Assembly (NCBI RefSeq): GCF_041296385.1 | Contig: NC_091023.1 | Span: 4,650,924-4,714,923, forward strand | From: Aphelocoma coerulescens | Lineage: Eukaryota; Chordata; Aves; Passeriformes; Corvidae | DNA: 64,000 nt | Reading direction: 5' to 3' | Part shown: positions 50,101-60,909 of the stretch, piece by piece | Layout: each line of letters begins with the position of its first letter | Numbering within the stretch: the first letter of the stretch is position 1 | Program-made: the position numbers and the translations under genes | The notes under the pieces: generated by a model | What the model was told of the DNA's origin: nothing | Databases searched by the model: none | What the model saw: the letters and a program-made list of their open reading frames with translations, nothing else

Positions 50101-51605
50101 AAATGAATTGTACTGCTTTGGACAGCCTACATGTGCAGATTTGTTATATCTGATCTCAGCTGAAACTGATTCTGTGTTACATAGATTTTATATGTACCTT
50201 CCACTGCTGTTTAGGGCACAGCCTCAGGACAACTTGATATTCAAGCTCTATTATAATAAGGTCATCTTCTTATAAAGAGCTTCTCATTGCCATGTGTTCT
50301 TTTACAAATTATTTTAATATATCATTATTCCAGTCCGTGCCGGAGCAGTTGGGTTTTTTTTTTTGTAAAATGATATTATTTCTCAGCACAGTTACCCAAT
50401 TGTCACAGGCAATGTCAGGGTGAATTGAAACAAGCAGAAACCTAGCTGGAATGTACATAGTGATCAGAATTGCTGACCTTGACCTCATTTGTGAGAAGCC
50501 ATGACATCTCTAATAGCAAATTGTAGCTTCCTCAGCACCAAATCACTGTATTAAAAAACCATACCCTACACATGCAGCAACATGATTCCCCCATGTGCTG
50601 CACAAAGGTGTTTGTGCCATAATGAATTCAGGATATGTTCTACCAATTGAAAAATCATCTGCTCATCTGAATGCTCCAAAGGCTCATTTTCTCTCCAGAA
50701 GCTGGATGAGGCAGGAAGATGTTTGGTTGGGGTTTGGGTTTTTCTGAGGAGCTGATAACAGAAAGCAAACTGAAGCTGGGCAGCCCAGCACATGGAGCAG
50801 TGTGGGGGTGACCTTCCTGAGCTCTGGGGACGGTGTGCTGGCTCTGCACAGCAACTCTGTGCACTCCAGAGTTTGACCTGATGCTGTTAGCAGAGGCCAT
50901 GGATAATGATATTAGCCACTGGACCTAGCCTGACTCCTTCCCAAGTGGCCTTAATGCCAAAGGTGCACTGGATATGTGGTTTCTAAAGCCAGAGCCAGGC
51001 TTTTGGCATTGTTTCGGTAGCTGCTCATAGGAATGTTTTCTATTGGGTTAAAGAGGAGTATCCATGTGCAGGACACTGTTAAAATAAAGGGGTTAGACTG
51101 GGTGAAATCCAGGTTGCTTTTCTGTGTACAGACAGCTCTGTGTTGGGATATTTCCTTGCTCTCCCTGGTGAGATGGGGGAGAGGAAGGGGGTGCACAGGG
51201 TTGAAAGGGGCAGTCAGACTGTCGGGCCTGACTGCTCCCCTAGCTGCGCTTCATCAGCTCTTTTCTTCCTCTAATCACTTTCGTTCATTTTGATAATTTG
51301 TTTTCCCCTGGACATAGTCCCCTGTGGGAACCTTTATCAGCTGAGTGAACTGCTGCACACATTTCATTAATGCATAAATGAGCAGGCTGAGAGCATCTTA
51401 TTGATCAGCATATGCCTCATTATCTGTGCTAGCCATGCTGGGATGCTGTGGGGAATAGGGGGACTTTGAGTACCTACAGTATTATTTCACTTCCTTTCTT
51501 TTCTTATTGTATGTGTACAAATAATTAAATAAATCTGTCATTATAATTTAGTATTTTCATACTCTAATCTCTCTTCTTCCTTTTTTTCCAATAGAATAAT
51601 GGATT
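47181..51605. other. Gene-free, strongly AT-rich in parts
   Basis: The segment 47640-48600 is strongly AT-rich and complex rather than simple-repeat. The segments 50330-50520 and 51340-51560 are motif-dense and look like conserved non-coding DNA, which I cannot test here. An 11-base T run lies at 50354-50364. No recognised gene, RNA gene or transposon is visible. Confidence 0.5.
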
Positions 51606-52010
51606 TCATATTCTCAGTCTCACCTTTGGGCCATGTGAAGGCTTCTGATTTTGTTCTGTGCTCTTACTCTTTGCACAAGCAAGCCTTGTTCTAGTAAAAG
51701 TGGGATTTATGTAGTCAACATGGAGCACGGCACTGGTTTTATTTGCTGAGGGTTTAGAAGTACAGTGCAGTGTGTAGCCAGGTGGGTATGCATTGCTTCC
51801 AGGGAGAGAAGAATTTTGAAAATATCGTTTTAAAAACGTCTTTGCCAGTCCCTTGTATTCATTGAAAGACCCAAATACTTTCTGGGGAAGAAATATCAAA
51901 CCTGAAACTCCATTCATCTTTGTCACTGGGAAAAATACCCTTTTCAAAGTGAAAGCCAGATATGTAAAAGCATCAGTTCTGTTGAAGTCTTTGCTTGGTG
52001 TAGTCTTCAT
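51606..52010 (-). other. 134-codon ATG-led minus-strand ORF, unidentified
   Basis: A minus-strand ATG at 52010-52008 opens a 134-codon frame starting MKTTPSKDFNRTDAFTYLAF and ending SHGPKVRLRI. It has a basic C-terminus, no low complexity and no domain I recognise. A frame of this length is not surprising by chance in 64 kb. It gains some interest because another minus-strand candidate exon with good splice signals lies about 270 bp upstream (52381-52285). A different frame in between also stays largely open. It may be a chance ORF, part of a poorly conserved gene or a decayed pseudogene. Confidence 0.15.
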
Positions 52011-52284
52011 GACCTTTTCCCAAAGCTACAGTGACTTTGAATGTTCTTGAAAATCCTCCTTTAACATCTTGAATCTTCACTGATAAGGCTTCAGGCTTTA
52101 AGAGCCTCCATCCTCATTTGCCATTATCTCTTTTCCTGACACACTCATCTGCTGTGGGCTTACTGATGCCTGTGCAGGATCAGCCAGGTGGGATTTCTGA
52201 AACTGATAAAACTTCCTTGAACGACACTTCCCTGGAGGCACATCTTGATGTGAAACAAAGTGCAGAAGTGGAGCCAGTTCTTAC

Positions 52285-52381
52285 CACTCACTGCTTTTGG
52301 AGAGGGAAATCCTTGAGTTGGAGCCTGGTAGCCCTGTCGCTGTAGTGGGACCTGTGCAGCACCAAGTGCTTTTTGACAGCC
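52285..52381 (-). other. Candidate internal exon (unidentified)
   Basis: On the minus strand an acceptor with a branch-like context and pyrimidine tract (TGATTTTTACATGCTTTACAG) precedes a 97-nt segment ending at a good donor (GTG followed by GTAAGAAC). One frame gives 32 codons rich in Gln, Pro and Ala, including QVPLQRQGYQAPTQGFPSP. All three minus-strand frames happen to be open over nearly the whole segment, which weakens the coding argument. It ends with one leftover base. That base is phase-compatible with a weak acceptor near 52026, where a short frame starting LGKGHEDYTKQ follows. No family is recognised. Confidence 0.17.
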
Positions 52382-55300
52382 CTGTAAAGCATGTAAAAAT
52401 CACAGTAATTGCATTTGGTTCATGTTCTTGTCCTTTGGGGTTTGCTAGAGCTAGGGGCTGTTATGTTACAAATGCCAGTGTGTGACTGCAGTGGCTGCTG
52501 GCTGATTCTCTCAGCTTGCTGGTCAAGGGTTGCCTCACTCTGAGCTCAGCCATGTTAGAGATGTACTCAAAGCCCTGACATCTGCTTTTTAATTCAAATT
52601 ACTTAAAATCCTCCTTTATATCAGAGATAATAATGGTAGCAATGACTTGGAGAATTCATTACCTTCGGTTGCTTTCACCAAATTTTCAACGAAGTAGTAA
52701 ATTTAATATGTAAAGAATTGATTTGCAATACAATTGGAGAAAGCTCATACCCAAGTAGTACACCTAGCTTCCCAAAATTAAATTCAAAACCTTCAGCTCC
52801 AAAATACTGTACTTAGAAAATGAGCTTTCTTTCCAAATCATTGCTTTACATGGATTTTGGAGCAACCCATTCATGGGAAGTCAGCACTGGTTCCATGCAT
52901 TTATTGCAAAACACGTGGTACTCTTCACCACAGTGTGTGCTTTTGCCTTACAAGTCTTGTTTGCAGTCCAGAATATTATAAATAAGAACTTCCAACATGT
53001 TGGGTGTACAATGCACATGGCATTTCTTTTTTGTTTGTTTTCTTTTCAGCATCCATTCTTCTCTTACTACAAGAGAGCCAAGGGACAGTCCACAGTGCCA
53101 GAGTATGGCACATGTGTGGGCACAGTGTTTCAGTTCATTACGTTGTTGTTCAGTCTCCTGCCACGTACACATCAGCTCTCTAGGTGCTATCAAAAGAGCT
53201 TTCCAAGTGCAGTAAATGTATACCTTTTACAAGTATATATTAAGTTTATTTTACTTTAAGGTCACTGAGAGGTGAATTTTTCACTGGACCTGCTAATGAG
53301 CAGCCCTTTCAGCTTGTGTCTTTCATCAATTTACCCCTCACTAAAATATGTTTGTCTTTATCTGGGTTGTGCAAATAGAAAATAGTAAATTGAAAGTTTA
53401 CCTTGTGAACCAGTAATGTACACAAATATAAACACTGAAATATTATTCTTTGCAGTTAAATCAAGGTATAAAGTGAAAGGTTAATAAAGTATATTCCTAA
53501 GTTACATTTAAAGCATGTTTTGTACCTAAGGCTGCAGTTAGAGAGTATAAAATCTTCGAGAACAGTCCTTTCCTCAAAAGCCTTCAGCCTTGATGGACAA
53601 GGCAAGCGAGAGGAATGAGGAGAAACAGAGCTTTAAAGAGCTTTCCTCTGGCTGCTGATTGCAGTAAGAGTGGGGCCAGTGCTCTGTCCTTAGGCTCTGT
53701 GTGAGCAAAACATTCCAGAAGGCAGAGACATGAGAGGTTAAAAAGTCTATAACACACTGGGGTTCAGATTTATCCCTGTGTGGTCCAGATTTTTGAATGT
53801 TGTGCAGAAAAAGACTTCTAATAACTGATGATTATTTAGATGATAAATGCTGTGGTTCTCATTCTTGGTTTGGTGGGTTATCATGTAAATCTTTGCTACA
53901 AATCCATCAGGTCAGATTAATTCCTTTTATATGTTCCTGCATGCTTGGCAGGATGTGCGTGTGAAATGTCAGTAGCTTCACATTAAGGTGCCTTTTTTTA
54001 AGGGACACAGACAAACTAGCTTTAGAAGTGGAAATTAAACCCAGACTGATGCCTAGTCTAGAGCTTAACCAATTAGACTACTATCACAAAAATATTTTCC
54101 AATTAATGGTGTAATCTGCTGTGTCTTTTATTTTAAATTTTCATTTCCTGTAGAGTTGTGTTTCCACCGAAGTTGCCCAGGACACTTGTGCAGTGGATTT
54201 CTGGTAGCTGCAGCTGTCTGATTTCAGAGTGATAGTGATGAAGTAGGTTTTGCAGCTGAGGTTTGCTTGTCTGGGATGCTGGAGATAGCCTGGGGATATC
54301 CCTGGCTGAAATGAATCCATATGCACAGCACTGGGTGCTTCATTGCTATTTTAGCTTTTCTTCTGCTGAGATTTTCACATACACTGCACACAGGGAGAAA
54401 ACATATTAGGGATACACATAGATACTCCTCACCATCCCAACAGATCTGTGCACTGCATGGAGTAACACAGGAGAGTTTTTTCAAATATCATTTGTGACAA
54501 GCTCAGTTTTCAGTGTTTAATCTTTTCCTGTATGCTGAGTGTCACAGAAGCTGTAAAAGCATGTGATGAGGAAAGTGGACAGCACAGAAGGAATATAACC
54601 CACGACAGTGGGGTTACAAGATGCTAAGTAGAGTTATGGGTCAGGATGCAATAAAGCCCTATTTTATATATTGGATTCAATGACTGGCTCTGCCTTTGGC
54701 TTTGCATACAAGGTAGGTGGTAAATTCAAACCCTGATCATCTCCTGGCACTTTTTACAAGTACACAATTTATGAGCCAGCACACGAATTTATTCCATATT
54801 AACTCTGTACGCTGTCCTAAGAGTGACTGTGCTAAGCTGCTTATTCCATTCTGGAAACACAGAAAGGTATCCAGTCTGTTGGTATCCCAACACTTCAGTC
54901 TGCTGTTTTTTACAGCTATTTTAATGGTCTGGCATTGGCACTGAAAGCAGCTGAACTATGGCAGCCCACGGCTTTGTGTGAACTTGCCTGTTTTGCCAAG
55001 AAGCAGCACGTGAGCCTGGAATCTGCTCTCTGCTCATGGGCAACACAGCGTCCTGTGATGGAGGAGCAGCTCCCAAGGCTGGGTATGGTCCACACTGACT
55101 TCTCAGCTGGGAAGTCCTGAGCAGTTCTTCAGCCTGAAAGGTTAAAGATGAGCTTCCAACAGAGCAGCAGCCACTGCTCCCCAGATGGGACAGTCATGGT
55201 AGGTGACTGCTGCCCAGAATGAACTTTGGGACAACTACAGGTGCTCCTTTTCTTGTCAGGTTGGGTGTGGATCAGGTGAGCTGTGAAGGACACAAGACTG

Positions 55301-57294
55301 TAAAGAGGGCACATGGTTTAGTTTCTTAACCTTTTAATGAGCCAGCGGTAAAGAAGCCAGGTTTTGAGTATTTTGTGTTCGGAAATTTAACTGCAGTGAC
55401 GGTACTGTGTAAAACACCTCTTAGGGATTCCCTTCCAGTCCACCTTGATGATACTTGTAAAGGGTGTTGTAATAGTGGTCTTTCAGGCCAGAACATCACT
55501 GAGAGAAACCATTTGTCAGAATAGAAAATGTCACAATGCATGTTTCAGGCTTGCAAATGCTTCTTGATTTTGCCACAGAAGGATGTTGGGAAAGGGGAGC
55601 TTTCAGTCTCACATTCTAAGAGCCTGTAGTCTCAAGATTAAAGTGTTGACGGAGAAAAGCCAGAAGCTGCTTTTGCTTTGATTTGAACCAGCCAGTGGAA
55701 ATTGGGAACAATATGGTAAACTTTGAGCAAGAAAGGGCAAGATTTATAGAAGCAGAGCTTACACCTTAGACTTTTGGAAACTCTTCTCCAGTCCATTGTT
55801 ATTTATATTTTCTCAGATGGTCTCTTGACTGGTGTATGGAACTGTAATTCTACAATGAACAGGGGATAGTCTTGATGTTCAAGCTAAAATGATTTGCACG
55901 TGCTTAGCTCCTACCCTGCACGTACTTAACTCTGCATCGTTTTCAAACAATCCTTTGTACGCCTCTGTTGTAGAGCCCTTTGCATTCCTAAATCACCATT
56001 ATCATAGCATTAAAAAATAAAAGAAAGCATTCACTTAAACATACCAAGAGCTGACCTGCGTTGACTTGGGCTTTTTCTTTGTTAGCAAGGAAAAACTTGA
56101 TGTATTTTCTTCACCTGTGAATTGTCTTCTACTTCAGAGATGAACTGTCCACTGTAGGTTATCTTCACTCCCCATCATACAAGCTGCGGGTTGTACCTGG
56201 ATATCCATTCCCTGTGTTATGTGCACAGTGTAATTTGAGTTGAAGAGCTTAGGGAAAGCTTAGAGCTGGTGCTTTAGTATGCTTGACAAAGCAGCAGGAC
56301 ACTGATTAAAATGACGCAGTGCAGCATGGAACGGGACAGCTCCCCATGGTGAACAGCTTACCCCGCTGATGGTGAGTGCTCATCTATCACAGCTACCACA
56401 CCCCAAACCACTGGGTACAAAAATAAGGGCTTGTTTAGCAGCAGGTGCTGTGCTGGTGATAGAGAAAACTCGTGATCTTGTGATTTTAGCCTTGAAACCT
56501 TTCTTCTTAGACACTGTAAACCTGCATCATTCCTATGCTTTTCTCTTCTAGCTCAGCCATGTGCATTTAATGCCTTTTATGCAGCTTCATGCCTCTAGAC
56601 AAAGCAGGCGTGCTGCTGCCCTGGGAATCTATATATGGATCCTCCCTGTGTCACATGGAGCTCGCAGTCAGTCACTGCATCAGCTGGTCTGGACTCCTCA
56701 GAGACCTTCTGTCAGGCACAACCAGTGATGAGTGGGTGCCTTACATGATGTGTTACTTTTTATGTTAAAGAAGAGCATGAGAGACAGCTACAGACCTCTG
56801 AAGGGCTCTGATGGAGAGCTTTGTGGAGTATTCCTAAATTCTCAGCCTTCTGCAGATATGCCTTGGCATAAATAATGATGTAATCAATATTTAAAGATAC
56901 TGCAGCATTTAACATAGTCACATTTAACTGATTTTGGAGCCTATGTCAGGTTTTTTTATAATGTTTGAGAATTTAAATCTGCTTTCCAAATCTCAAATTA
57001 ATTGGGGATTTCAATGCTGAGTAAAATAGTGCAGTGAGTGGTAAGGCTGTGGTCCTGTACGTTATAAAGATAAAATACACCTGTTTGTAGGGGTAACTTC
57101 GGTCAAACCTGGTGCAAAGGAGCCTTTTCAATAGCTCTTGAATGCTGGACCTGAACTCTTGAGATCTCTTGGAGCGTGTGGGCTCTGTGTGGCAGGGACA
57201 CAGACAGCTGACAGGGACGGAGCCCCTAGGAGGCTGATGGTGACCTCTTGGAGGTGTTTTGAAACATCCTTTAAAACAGCATGACAGCACCTGG
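52382..57294. other. Gene-free stretch with two acceptor-led open frames
   Basis: No recognised gene or repeat. A very strong plus-strand acceptor (TTGTTTTCTTTTCAG) ends at 53049 and is followed by 69 open codons to 53259. It lies inside a 128-codon ATG-led frame (52873-53259) that runs through the acceptor. Another (CTGCTGTTTTTTACAG) ends at 54915 and is followed by a frame open to 55120. Neither shows a known domain. The remainder is AT-leaning. Confidence 0.45.
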
Positions 57295-57425
57295 AAGCCG
57301 TGCTGTGTAGTGCTGGTTTGTCTCTGCGCGCTGGACGGTGCGGAGGGAAGGCCTTCCCTCAGGGCAGCGCCGTGAGGCGGCCGAGGCCTGGGCTGATCCC
57401 CCAGGGCCGGCAGCCCCTTCCCTTA
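57295..57425. promoter_or_regulatory. Short CpG cluster
   Basis: About eleven CpGs fall within 130 bp, in contexts such as CTGCGCGCTGGACGG and GAGGCGGCCGAGG, flanked by CpG-poor AT-leaning DNA. It is below the usual 200-bp island length. It could be a small promoter, a hypomethylated enhancer or a young GC-rich repeat I do not recognise. No donor site, TATA box or open frame makes the direction clear. Confidence 0.35.
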
Positions 57426-60280
57426 ACACCGTGAGCTCCTTCTTTTGGTTACACAGCCCAGGATTTTAGACTTTTGTCTAATGTTTGACTGAATTAGCTT
57501 CAAAATGAGACCTGTAGCAGTAGACCTCATCCAGCTGGCTTTTATGGTAGAGGATGAGAAGCTAAAGTGGGGTTATCTGTCCTGGCTCCAACATGGCAGC
57601 ATCTGCCCCACATGGGAGAAGTTTTCTGGAGAAAAGATGGAGTAGAAGCTTAATCCTCTCCACCTGCATCCTTGACTGATGCCTCAGACAACTGGACTGA
57701 CACTCCACCTGGAAGGGCAGGTTAGTGCTCATTAGGAAGCTGAGACTGGCTGGCTGACTTTTGGGATGTGAGTTATATTAGCTGTACTTCCTAATCCTTT
57801 GTTTTTCTCTGCTTGAGCAATTTCAGGATGTGGAGGTTGTTTTCAGAGGAGAGAAGACTGTTCCTTTCATGCAGTGTGTTAATTTAGTCAAAACCAGTTT
57901 GACAGGAAAATGAACAGGCTTACCTCTGCTCAACATTCTCTAAAAGCATGATGCAGTTGTGTGTAATCCACACTTGCTCTTTAAAATACTGTGGTTCATA
58001 AAATTATAAGGTCCTTTGTATAACCCCTATCTTCACTAAATGAATTTTCTCTTCTATGGAGTTGAACATCAGAAGAAGCTTTTTTTGTATAATACATCTT
58101 CTAGTCATGATGAGACTGTATGATCTCTCTCTGCTCAGCTTCCAGACTTCTGATGAGAAGACACAAATTAAGCGATGGTTTCCAGATTTTTGTTCTTTTT
58201 TATTTCTTTTTTTACTAGTTAATTACCCTCACTGTTGAAGCAGAGTTTGCTTTTGTCAGGTGTAACTTCTTCCTACAGTTTCTTGTTATGCCCCCTTTGA
58301 CCAAATTAAAGAGTTCTTCAGTAGCAGATATTTTTCTCCCCTAAGCTGATCTATCTCGTATCTTTTTAAAATTACTTTTCTCTCTGAAGACTTTAACCCA
58401 GCCTTTGAATGCAGCTTTCTTCTCTGAAATCTTGTAACATATTTAAAATATTTATTTTGAAAAAGTGGGCACGAAGGGTGGACACAATATTTTGATAGCT
58501 GTGCCAGCACTGCTGTATAGTAGCCTAAAAATATCTATCATTAAATATCTAAAAATCTCTATCTATCATAGCTATCATCAAAATATCTGTCTTTGCTGTT
58601 GTTATGTCTACCTGTGACCTTACTCATCCTCTAGCAGCACTTAGGGGCAATGCATTCAACTGCTATTCACTCTTGGGGAATGTATTACTTTTGGAATGAA
58701 CTTACAGCTCTCTAGTGCATGGATTTCCTTCTATGTCCTCTATTGTTAAACACAAAGGAGGGCTAAAATACATTTTAAGATAAAATATTTTGGGTTTTAA
58801 ATTAATCTCTTTAATTTGACCTATCATACCAACAAAGTACTTTGAAAAATTACCCATAATTTTATTCACATCTTTTAATTTGTCTTTCACCTGCTGACCT
58901 TTTAAGATGGAATAAAATACCTTGATTAGCATCAGTTTGTCATTACAGCTCTCACATTCCAGTATGATTTCTCACTGAAAATTAATTCTTTAATTATTTT
59001 CATTACCTGTAATCCATTTAACATTGGTGTGGTGTAGGGTTAGAGTAGTCAGACTGTTAAGTGACTTTGAAGTATATTACAAAAGCCTGAGTTTACAGGT
59101 TTTTTACCATTTTCAGCTAAGTTGGTAGGAGCACATGATATTACTTCTTGGAATATGAATGAAATAGTCATTAAATATTTCATCTTAAATATGTAATCAA
59201 ATGGAGATGATTAAACTGTAAGTAACAATCTTATGTTTCTATTAGAACTTACTTTGTTTCTGATTTCTTTGACAGGAAAAAGTACAACTTAATCTAATCA
59301 AAATTCTTGCAAAACTTAACTATATTTGTTTCATTTGCTTTAAAGTTCCACAGGAGTTATATTAATTAACCAATTTTTCTGTCCTCAGCAGATAAGATCT
59401 CTAAGGTAGTTTTTCTAAGGAGTAGTTGAGATAATTGGTTTCAATATACTTTCCTATGTGAGTAGGATTAATAATAATAATAAAAAATCTGCAGTCCTGA
59501 GCGTTGTGTGTCCTTGTAGGGAGCATGTCCTGCAGGCTTTGTGCCTCATCAAGTGTCCATCATTTAGATTTAGAGTGTCTTTTGAGCTCTGTACCTTAAG
59601 CAGCTGTTCTGTGCCAGCTTTGAAACAAAAATGAAATGATCAAAGAGAGTCAAATGGGAATGCATTATTCACTGTATCTATTTAACCACAGTGGATAGAT
59701 AATATGGCATTCAGATATCCAATAACATATTCAAAATTAAAACTACATCTTTGAGAAGTGCAATCAGTATGGAGATCAGGCATCTGAATTGTCACTGGGG
59801 ACTATTTAATCCTTTCACCCTGACTATAACATGTGGTATATCTCGAGGTGAAACCCTGCAGATTGCAAACAGAAAGAGTTAAATTTGCAACACTTGATTT
59901 CCTGTAGAGTTTTTACCACAAGAACAGGATTTTTGTCCTGCTTTCTTGTCTGTCATGTGAACAAGACAACATCATTTATATCCTCAGTGTAGTCAGTAGC
60001 AAACCCATAAACTTTTAAGGCACTTTAACCTTTTTAATATTCAGTGTTTTCATTGGTTAGCCTTTCACCTTTCCTTCGCTGGTTATTGAGGCAATAAACA
60101 AGGGACTGGCTGAATAATTGGTGAGTTAAACTTCAGAACACTGCAAATGTCACTGACATATATTTTACAGCTTTTCTTTTGTATATATGCCACATGGAAA
60201 TGCCAGTACAATGGACTCAGCTCAGGCTGATCAAATCCCTCTTTTCTGCTGCACATCAAACCCAAAGCTTCCTTGATGAG
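57426..60280. other. AT-rich gene-free stretch
   Basis: No gene or recognised transposon. The segment 58010-59480 is strongly AT-rich. A cryptic ATCT/TATC-rich patch lies at 58525-58592 and a short AAT run at 59469-59480. Open frames are short and without motifs. Confidence 0.55.
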
Positions 60281-60697
60281 TCTCCAGGGTACCTCTGCAG
60301 GTCCCTTCCCTCGGTGAGCACATGCTTGTGGAGGGGCTGGGGAATGGTGTCCTTGGCTCCCAGCTGTCGGTGTCCCTCAGTGTGCTCTGGGCTGCACTGG
60401 TGCCAACAGCTGTTTGAAGACAAACCTGCTGTTGATGCAAATGGTTTGGACCCAGCCCTAGGAAGGTGTTTGTGTTGGATGAGCTCAGAAGCACCGTGGG
60501 AAGGAGAGGGCAGGTGTCCCAGCAGCCTGAGAGACACCTCTGCCTGTGGTGTGCGCTGGACTCCATTCCCTCGCACTGGGGCTTGATGAGACAGTACTTT
60601 GGCAGCACTTGGCAGACAAATCAGCCTTCTCTTCTTCCTAGAGAATCCTGAAGAGAATCATCTGCAGCAGAATACTTACTATGGGCTTACCACACTA
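60281..60697. other. GC-rich block directly upstream of a CR1 fragment
   Basis: This is a GC-rich, stop-poor block with overlapping frames on both strands (up to 135 codons) and no recognisable domain. It abuts the CR1 fragment at 60698 but does not match the parts of CR1 that I can recall. It may be an unrelated or very degraded repeat, or unique DNA. Confidence 0.35.
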
Positions 60698-60909
60698 TGG
60701 GATAGAAATTTCTTCATGGAAACTGTTGTTGAACATCGGAGTGGGCTGCCCAGGGAGCTGGTGGACTCCCCACCCCTGGAGGTGTTCAAGAAATGACTGG
60801 ATGTGGCACTCAGTGCCACAGTCAGGTTCACAACATGGGGACCAGTCAGAGGCTGGACTCGATGACCTTGGAGGTCTTTTCCCAACCTAAATGTTTCTGT
60901 GATTGTGTG
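60698..60909 (+). mobile_element. CR1 fragment: ORF2 C-terminus and 3' end
   Basis: The plus strand encodes the conserved end of CR1 ORF2: RNFFMETVVEHRSGLPRELV followed by DSPPLEVFKK, then an in-frame stop (TGA at 60796) where intact elements continue with an arginine. The non-coding end follows, with GGACTCGATGACCTTGGAGG and the tail CCAACCTAAATGTTTCTGTG at about 60882-60901, the CR1 3' terminus in diverged form. The copy is 5'-truncated and immobile. It belongs to a different CR1 subfamily from the 4.65-kb copy, since it keeps the GTGGCACTCAGTGCCA block. The 65-codon frame across it is a relic and not a host gene. Confidence 0.93.

Noticed and set aside
60599..60796. 65-codon ORF as a host gene
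   Set aside because: Its C-terminal half is the conserved end of CR1 ORF2 and is interrupted by a stop.
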